The translations under genes and the position numbers were made by a program. Below, in pieces: positions 58,470-64,000 of a stretch of 64,000 bases of DNA; within the stretch, counting starts at the first letter, position 1, and each line of letters begins with the position of its first letter. This DNA comes from Mesoplasma melaleucae (GTDB lineage Bacteria > Bacillota_I > Bacilli_A > Mycoplasmatales > Mycoplasmataceae): contig NZ_CP024964.1 of assembly GCF_002804105.1 (NCBI RefSeq), positions 186,001 to 250,000 of the forward strand, in the 5' to 3' direction. Under the pieces are notes generated by a model. The model was given only the letters and a program-made list of their open reading frames with translations. It was not told the origin of the DNA and searched no databases.

Positions 58470-58979
58470 TTAAGTATACTTCAATTCTTTAAAAATAATC
58501 TGTTTAGGTAGAATATTTTTACATATATACGCAGTTTCACTTGGTGGATTTTTACAAATCATTCCTTCTTCAGATTTAAATTTAATTCTTTTATCAAAAA
58601 GTAATAATTGTTTATCTTGTAATTTTTCCCTTATTGGTTTTAAAGCAATTGAAACTAAAGGAACCAACATCGCAAATGGTTTATTCAATTCTTCTAATTT
58701 ATTAAAAACCTGCTTTCTCAAGCTATATGGTGGATTTGAAATAATATAATCAAATAATAAAACATCCTTATCTTCTAAATCAAAAAAATCAGACCCTTCT
58801 TTAATGTGTCTATAAGTTACATTATGTCCTGCGTTCATTAATACATTTACATACTCACTATCTTTAGTATCAAAAGGACATAATATATTTGAATTTGGCT
58901 TTAAAAATTCTAAAATAGGTTCAACTGCATAAGGCAATGTATATCATTCATCATTTTTATTAGGAAAATAAATTGTCAT
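58470..58979 (-). CDS. N6-adenine DNA methyltransferase, small phage type
   Basis: 169 residues, start 58977-58979 with AAGGAG in the preceding gene. The motif FDYIISNPPYSLRKQVF has the catalytic NPPY of N6-adenine methylases, and the N-terminal ILCPFDTKDSEYV provides the SAM-side motif. It immediately follows the Dam-like gene (ATG overlaps its end). It could protect element DNA from host restriction. Confidence 0.75.
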
Positions 58980-58980
58980 T

Positions 58981-59793
58981 TTAAAACTCCTTTTTATAAT
59001 TTGTGATTATAAGTTCTTTTCCCATTCTTACTTTGCTTTTTTTAGTATTAGATGAGGTATATTTTCATTCCGCTTCATATATGTAATAATCTTTAAACAT
59101 GTATCTAGTTTCAGGACAATCATTTATACTGATTAAAAATCTTACTCCTCTTTCATTTAGTTCACCAATAACTCTTATTAAGTCTTTTCAATCTTGTTCT
59201 ACAAAATTATATTTATAGACGTTTTTTTGGTAATAAGGAGGATCTAAATAAACAAACATTTTTTTATATTTGTCACTTCATCTATATGAGCATAAAAGTC
59301 CAAAATCATTTATTGAAAAATGAATTTTATTATTATTTTCTTCAAGAAGTTTTTTACAAACTATAATTCTTTTATATTTGTTTAAATTTCAATTTTGTTG
59401 TAATCGTTGTTGAGTTCAAGTTCCTTTACTTTGTCCATTAAAATTTAAGTTATTCTTTAACAAGAAGATTAATCCGTCAAAGGCATCATTCTTATTATTT
59501 TTTAATCATTCTAGAGATGAATTAGGATAAAATCATTTTTCTAAATTTAGATTATTTCATTGTTCAGAGTTAGATAAAGATTTTCAAAAAAATATTAAAT
59601 TTTCATCCAAATCACTAAAATAATATTTATTAAACATATCCTCTCTTAAAGCATTAAGACCAACAGATCCTCCGCCAAAAAATGGTTCTATGTAGATAAG
59701 GTTTTTAGTTTCTTTTGGAAAATAAGATTTTATTAAGTTTCATTGTTTAGATTTGCCTCCAGGTCAAGTTAATGGACTTATAAATTTATTCAT
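58981..59793 (-). CDS. Dam-type (D12 class) N6-adenine methyltransferase
   Basis: 270 residues. Motif X/I region FISPLTWPGGKSKQWN, FFGGGSVGLNAL (SAM binding) and the catalytic DPPYYQ (FVYLDPPYYQKNVYKY) identify a class D12 adenine methylase. Follows the zinc-finger gene with an 8-nt overlap. One of three methylases within 4 kb, suggesting extensive self-marking of the element's DNA. Confidence 0.85.
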
Positions 59794-60010
59794 TTTGTAT
59801 ACCTGCACAAGTTAAACATTTTAATTCTTTGTGAGCTCTATGATCACTATGCTCAACTCATTCTTCTTTTTCTAGAAGTGTTATGTTACCAACAAGATTA
59901 GTTTTAAAAAATTTCTTTTTAGTTTTTTCAGATAAGCAATATTGAATGCATACTCATTTGCTATTTTCTCTTGCTAAAGGTAATACTTTTTTACATATTT
60001 CACATTGCAT
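59786..60010 (-). CDS. Small zinc-finger-like protein, 74 aa
   Basis: Two CxxC knuckles at MQCEICKKV and LKCLTCAG, with VEHSDHRAH between: a small HNH- or treble-clef-like zinc protein. Its ATG lies at the stop of the next gene (TAATG). Function unknown. Confidence 0.55.
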
Positions 60011-60204
60011 TATTCTATTCTCCTTTTTTCATTTAAAATATATGGTAAATAAATTGCTACTTTATAAAATTCACAATGTTTAGCATTTGCTGTTGTTATA
60101 TATCCAGGACAACAATGTTCAGCTCATTCACATAATGCACATTTATTCATTTTTAATTCAATAATTTCTTTACACTCTAAACATTTCATAAATAATAAAG
60201 GCAT
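60010..60204 (-). CDS. Cys-rich small protein, 64 aa
   Basis: Start chosen at 60202-60204 because AAAAGG sits just before it; a later ATG at 60189 has none. CLECKE, CALCEWAEHCC and CEFYK provide eight Cys and His, a zinc-binding pattern. Followed without gap by the 74-aa zinc protein. Confidence 0.5.
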
Positions 60205-60242
60205 ATTACCTTTTCAAATAATTTCTTAAGTTGGCATTCTCA

Positions 60243-60659
60243 TTATTCTAAAGCCTCCAAAACATATATAACAATATAATCTTCATTTTTATAGTAATCT
60301 TCTGCTCATTGAATAAAATCCACATCTAATTTACTATCTTGATCATAAACTCACCCCATGAACTCAGAAGCAAAAGTTCAATTACATCTTTTTTTAATTG
60401 AAGTTCTGCAATAGTAATCTTCCATTGTTGTTTCAAAATTGTATCTTTTTGGTAATAACACAACCTTTGTAATATCAACTTCAATATAATGTCTGTCATC
60501 ATCAATATTTGTTAATATCATTTTACTAATTTCATTGTCTTTAAGTTCTTGTAATATTTTTAATGTTTTTTCATCAAACTTTCTAAGTTCAATAGTTTTT
60601 ATTCCATTTTCTATTTTTTCTAAGTATTTTGGTAATACTTTATATTTAACTAATTCCAT
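60243..60659 (-). CDS. ASCH/DUF3850-type protein, copy 1
   Basis: 138 residues (several TGA-Trp). The phrase KYLEKIENGIKTIELRKFDE has the G-K-T-x-E-x-R/K pattern at the start of ASCH/PUA-like RNA-binding domains common in phages; the rest continues HYIEVDITKVVLLPKRYN. A paralogue with GIKTFELRK is three genes upstream. Probably an RNA- or tRNA-associated phage protein. Confidence 0.6.
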
Positions 60660-60799
60660 TATTCTTCATCCTCATCATCAATACAAATGCAGTCTTCTGC
60701 TGGTTCATCACATTCAGAACATAAATCTACATCTTCGTTGTCATAAATACTAATGTTTAGTTGCTTATCCATGTTAAATTCTTTAATTTGTTCTTTCAT
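60659..60799 (-). CDS. Very acidic Cys-containing small protein, 46 aa
   Basis: MKEQIKEFNMDKQLNISIYD then a Cys/Asp/Glu-rich tail (CSECDEPAEDCICIDDEDEE). Its stop overlaps the next ATG (TAATG). Function unknown; the Cys cluster suggests metal binding. Confidence 0.45.
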   Translation of the reverse strand: MKEQIKEFNMDKQLNISIYDNEDVDLCSECDEPAEDCICIDDEDEE

Positions 60800-60813
60800 T
60801 TCTTTTTCTTTCT

Positions 60814-61041
60814 TTAGCTATAATCTTTTGAATCATGTTCACATTGTTTTGAACAATATTCTTCATTTTTATCTGCATCATTTTCGCATTGTGGACATAT
60901 CTGATTACCACATAATTTACAAGTGTCAATATGAGTTGTATCTATCTGTTCTCATCCTTCACTTTTACCTAAACCATACTCGCTTCATAAAGTTGTATGT
61001 CCGCTGTCACATTCAGTTATAATTGCTTCAAATTCTTTCAT
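60814..61041 (-). CDS. Zinc-knuckle protein, 75 aa
   Basis: Two zinc knuckles in DTCKLCGNQICPQCENDADKNE and EYCSKQCEH. Starts at 61039-61041, overlapping the stop of the upstream paralogue gene. One of several small zinc proteins packed here. Confidence 0.55.
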
Positions 61042-61042
61042 A

Positions 61043-61504
61043 TTACTCCTTTATAATTTCAACATCATATCAATAAAAAGGTTTATTATCTTTTGTATAT
61101 TCTATTAAAAACTTATCAACATTAATTAACATTAACATTTCTTTATTTTCTTCAATAGAAAGTTTAGCATAACCTACAAGATTTAAAATTCAATTTAATC
61201 TTTGGTTTATTTTTCTTACTATCTCATAAACACTTAAATCTTTTTTAGTCATTTTAACTGTTAATCTATCACTTATGCAGTCATCAGTGATTATAGGACA
61301 ATTTGCATAATCACAATTATCTCTATTTGTAATATCATTTGAGCATATATGCTCTATAACTACTAATTCATTTATTCCTTCAAGATTTGGGTCTTTTCTT
61401 AATTCAAAAGTTTTAATTCCACTTCTTATTTGGTCTAAAAAATCTTGTTTGATTTTAATTAAGTTTGCTTGTGCTAAACACAATTCTTTATATTCTTTTT
61501 CCAT
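61043..61504 (-). CDS. ASCH/DUF3850-type protein, copy 2
   Basis: 153 residues. KIKQDFLDQIRSGIKTFELRK carries the same G-I-K-T-x-E-L-R-K signature as the protein at 60243-60659, so the two are paralogues. There is a Cys/His cluster (HICSNDITNRDNCDYANC) resembling an inserted zinc-binding loop. Stop/start overlaps with its neighbours show an operon. Confidence 0.6.
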
Positions 61505-61533
61505 TATTCTATTCTTCTTTTCTTTATTTTTTA

Positions 61534-62106
61534 TTAGACTCTTAAACTTTCATTGTCAAAATTAACATGTGTAAAGGTTTTTAGCCTATCAGCAATTCTT
61601 TGATTTTGAGTTAAATCAATTTTTTTCATTTTATTTTGTAAATCATTTAATGATAAATTTGTAGTTATAATTGTTTTTAATTTTTTATCCATTCGCATAT
61701 CAATTATTTCCAACAATATTTCTAATTGAATTGGAGTTAGAGCACTTGAACCTATATCATCAATAATCAAAAGTGGAGTTAAAATTGTTTTACTTTTTTC
61801 AAACATAAAAGTTTGTTCATTAAATTGTCTTCAAAAATATGATCATTTAACAAACATTCCTAGTTCTTCAAGTTTTCTTGAATTAAATGTTTTTCCAGCA
61901 CCAACATTTCCATAAACATAAAAGTTTGGCATTGTTTTTAAGTTTTTATAACCATTTTGTATAGCTACTTCGTACTCTCTGCCGTTTTTAACAATTTTTG
62001 TAAAGTCTGGATTTGTTTTATCCTTTTTAAGTTGTTTTACTAAATTATCAATATGACTTATGTATTTTTCTTTAGATAAGACATACAGTGGTTTTATATT
62101 TTCCAT
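61534..62106 (-). CDS. DnaC/IstB-like ATPase (helicase loader)
   Basis: 190 residues. Walker A NFYVYGNVGAGKTFNS, Walker B LLIIDDIGSS, sensor IITTNLSLNDL and the Arg finger region QRIADRLKTF fit the AAA+ DnaC/DnaI loader family. It would load the host replicative helicase at an element origin. TGA-Trp at 61841-61843. It starts directly after the next gene's stop. Confidence 0.8.
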
Positions 62107-62107
62107 T

Positions 62108-62296
62108 TTATTTCACCATTAAAGTTATTTCAGCACTCTTATAAGATTTACAAGGAACTATTTTAATAACTTCTTTTTCTAATAATTTTTTATCTATTTT
62201 ATTTGTATGATTTAAAATTGATTCTTGTTTTTTAACATCGAAAAAATCAATTTTTACATTATCTATTGTTTTATCTTTTTTGATTTCTTTTGACAT
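62108..62296 (-). CDS. Basic hypothetical protein, 62 aa
   Basis: ATG at 62294-62296 (GGAGAAAG 3 nt upstream) chosen over the TTG that precedes it. Lys-rich (MSKEIKKDKTIDNVKIDFFD). Overlaps the HU-like gene end by 26 nt in another frame and abuts the DnaC-like gene. Function unknown. Confidence 0.5.
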   Translation of the reverse strand: MSKEIKKDKTIDNVKIDFFDVKKQESILNHTNKIDKKLLEKEVIKIVPCKSYKSAEITLMVK

Positions 62297-62546
62297 CAAC
62301 TTTCTCCTTTTGTTCGATCATTTTGATTTCTATTTTTGTAATGTTCTGATACGTTGAGCATTCTTCTTTTTTAACCACCATAGTTTTACCTAGTGGTGTA
62401 AATACACAATCATATTCATTCATGGATTTTAATAAGTGTGCGTACACTGTATTTATTAAGCCTTTAGCTTTGCGTTGGCTTATATTGTGTTTAGTTGCAA
62501 AGTCTTTTATATATTCTGTTTTGGTTAATTTTGTGATAAACATCAT
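62271..62546 (-). CDS. HU/IHF-like DNA-binding protein
   Basis: 91 residues. KTEYIKDFATKHNISQRKAK matches the HU N-terminal helices and VFTPLGKTMVVKKEE the beta-arm start (P-L-G-K-x-x-V). Basic tail (KVDVKRNQKR). First ATG 62544-62546, a second 3 nt later, both close behind AGGAG. It probably bends element DNA for replication or packaging. Confidence 0.65.
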   Translation of the reverse strand: MMFITKLTKTEYIKDFATKHNISQRKAKGLINTVYAHLLKSMNEYDCVFTPLGKTMVVKKEECSTYQNITKIEIKMIEQKEKVDVKRNQKR

Positions 62547-62562
62547 CTCCTATTTGTATTGG

Positions 62563-62583
62563 TATAATGATTATGGAAAGGAG
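62563..62583 (+). promoter_or_regulatory. Extended -10 promoter of the rightward membrane gene
   Basis: TGGTATAAT (hexamer 62563-62568), then AAAGGAG at 62577-62583 and the ATG at 62593. It lies in the 46-bp space between divergent genes. Confidence 0.6.
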
Positions 62584-62592
62584 AATATTATT

Positions 62593-62997
62593 ATGTATTG
62601 AATTTTTTTAGAGAAAATACTTTCAATGATGTACATACCAATTCTTATATCTATTGGTTTCATTATTTTAATAGGATTGATTTACTGGCTAAGTAATAAA
62701 TATGATTGACCAATAGAGATCTGATCTTTGGAATTATTTAAAAAACAAATTATAGTATTTTTCACTGTTTGAGGAATAAATATTTTCATTATTTTAGCAA
62801 TCGGTTTCTTAGGTTTATATACCCTTGCTTGAAATGATGATTTCCTTGTTAAGCTTTATAATTTTTCATTAAAACTTTTAACCGAAGTTATGACCACAAT
62901 AATAATTGCAATTGGATATATTCAACTAACTGTTTTTGGTGGTTGAAATATGTATTTATCTTTCAAAATTAAATCTGAGTTAAAAAACCAATCATAA
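62593..62997 (+). CDS. Membrane protein, four helices
   Basis: 134 residues with nine TGA-Trp codons. The first segment MMYIPILISIGFIILIGLIYW and later VFFTVWGINIFIILAIGF and TTIIIAIGYIQLTVFGGW are membrane helices. It is one of the few rightward genes here and overlaps the facing gene by 29 nt. Function unknown. Confidence 0.65.
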
Positions 62998-63235
62998 CTA
63001 AGACATTAACCAGAAGAACGTTTGCAGAAAATATAATTAAATATATTTCGAAGAGTTTTTTAAACTCTTTTTTATTTTTAGTTTTGATGTCATTCCTATC
63101 TGTTGAAAAATCTTTTTCTTTTGACTCTTTCTTAAAAAATCTATATTTATTGATAGCTAATATTCCAAGAATTATTGAAAACACAAACGAAAGAACAATT
63201 AAACAAATTATTGATATCGTCATTGATCCGCTCAT
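62969..63235 (-). CDS. Small membrane protein, two helices
   Basis: 88 residues, AAAGGAG upstream. Helices ISIICLIVLSFVFSIILGIL and LIIFSANVLLVNVLVMIGFL frame a basic loop. Convergent with the rightward membrane gene, with 29 nt of overlap at the 3' ends. Function unknown. Confidence 0.6.
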   Translation of the reverse strand: MSGSMTISIICLIVLSFVFSIILGILAINKYRFFKKESKEKDFSTDRNDIKTKNKKEFKKLFEIYLIIFSANVLLVNVLVMIGFLTQI

Positions 63236-63250
63236 TCTTTTCTCCTTTCA

Positions 63251-63664
63251 TTAATCATTTTTTATATAAAATTTTGACGTATAAATTTTTCTTTCTTGTT
63301 CTTGTTCAATAAAATATTTAATGATTGATTCGCCACTTAACTGATATATTTCCTTAACATCGCCTTGAATATTTTTATATACACTATATTTTTTAAGTGG
63401 ATCAATAGTTAATTTTCATGATTTATTATTTGTCTTAGCTTCTCATTCAAGTTCTTGCATTTGACAATAATACTCACTAACATTTATTCAACAAAAATTT
63501 TCAGACATGGGTATTAATGATGAAGGGATTTTAACTAAAAAAACTTTAATTTCTTTTTCCTTACCTGTTTCATTATCAAATGTTTTTGTAATTTTAAAAG
63601 TGTTTTTTAAATGCACTGTTTTGATGTTTAATATCACTTGACCGTTAGTTTTAATAAATGCCAT
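63251..63664 (-). CDS. Hypothetical protein, 137 aa
   Basis: Start at 63662-63664 with AAGGAG upstream. No membrane segment; beta-rich first half (QVILNIKTVHLKNTFKITKT), Trp/aromatic middle, helical charged end (GESIIKYFIEQEQERKIYT). No family recognised. Follows the partial gene at the window edge. Confidence 0.6.
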
Positions 63665-63672
63665 AGATCTCC

Positions 63673-64000
63673 TTAATTAAAAAGTTTGTTATTTGTTGAT
63701 TTATTGTAATCAATTGTTCTTTGTAATAAATTTGCGTTTCTTTTTGCCTGTAAATAATATTTATTAATCACATTATTAACTTGAAAATTTATTTTGTTTT
63801 GCTTTCACTTTTCCTCAGAATAATCTTTTTTAGTAAAATCAAGTTTATTTTTTTTATTATTGAAATTCCTTTGTTTTGCTTTTGCATTATCGTATTCTTT
63901 CAATTCTTGAATTAATATGTTTGCTAAATTAGGTATTATTCCTTGAAAATTATTATTTTCATCTTTGCTTAAAATATTTTTATTAAAAAACTGATTTTTT
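63673..64000 (-). CDS. Hypothetical protein, C-terminal part (gene continues outside window)
   Basis: The last 108 codons are visible: a strongly basic, Asn/Lys-rich helical region (ILIQELKEYDNAKAKQRNFN ... KRNANLLQRTIDYNKSTNNK) with no identifiable domain. AAGGAG for the next gene overlaps its stop. Confidence 0.6.

Overview
The window comes from a Mollicute. Base composition is very AT-rich, TGA is read as tryptophan in nearly every gene, ribosomal RNA and tRNA genes are the GC-rich islands, and housekeeping genes are compact. The gene set (single-copy-style 16S-23S-5S operon behind a tRNA cluster, pfkA-pyk, guaC, gatB, Opp permease) fits the Entomoplasma/Mesoplasma/Spiroplasma-mycoides branch; I cannot name the species. 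All ORFs were read with genetic code 4.

Chromosomal part (1 to about 21.4 kb): the end of gatB, a membrane protein, a divergent K+ uptake pair (KtrA/KtrB type), folD, six tRNAs in two transcription units, the rRNA operon, then a stretch of intact metabolic genes (HAD phosphatase, guaC, pfkA, pyk) mixed with decaying ones: an ABC exporter, a MerR regulator with its short-chain dehydrogenase target, and oppB-oppC-oppA. oppA is cut off after about 65 codons, where a truncated IS3-type transposase begins.

Accessory region A (22 to 36 kb): a nucleotidyltransferase, a GC-richer structured non-coding island enclosed by a 24-bp inverted repeat, phage-like structural genes (one frameshifted, one collagen-like fibre, one membrane protein), a Panacea-type toxin-antitoxin pair, a KAP P-loop NTPase, and a leftward phage-style recombination operon (VRR-NUC nuclease, PD-(D/E)XK exonuclease, RecT, SSB-like). 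An ISLre2/UPF0236 (Mbov_0401-like) transposase element follows.

Accessory region B (36 to 64 kb): nearly all leftward. It carries a type IV secretion/conjugation module resembling mycoplasma ICEs: VirB4/TraE ATPase, VirD4/TraG coupling protein, pilin-like protein, VirB6/TrbL-like membrane protein and a 1,427-residue cell-wall-less surface protein. Cargo includes an OLD-type nuclease, a single-chain nuclease-methylase-specificity protein, two more adenine methylases, an HU-like protein and a DnaC-like loader. The right end of the element is outside the window.

The most interesting pattern is a promoter-plus-early-terminator cassette repeated six times in region B. Each copy has a -10 box, exactly 8 bp, the word CAAGAG, and then a hairpin with a T-tract, all before the first gene of a conjugation operon. 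If the -10 boxes are real, transcripts would stop after about 40 nt unless an antitermination factor acts, which would place the whole ICE under one switch.
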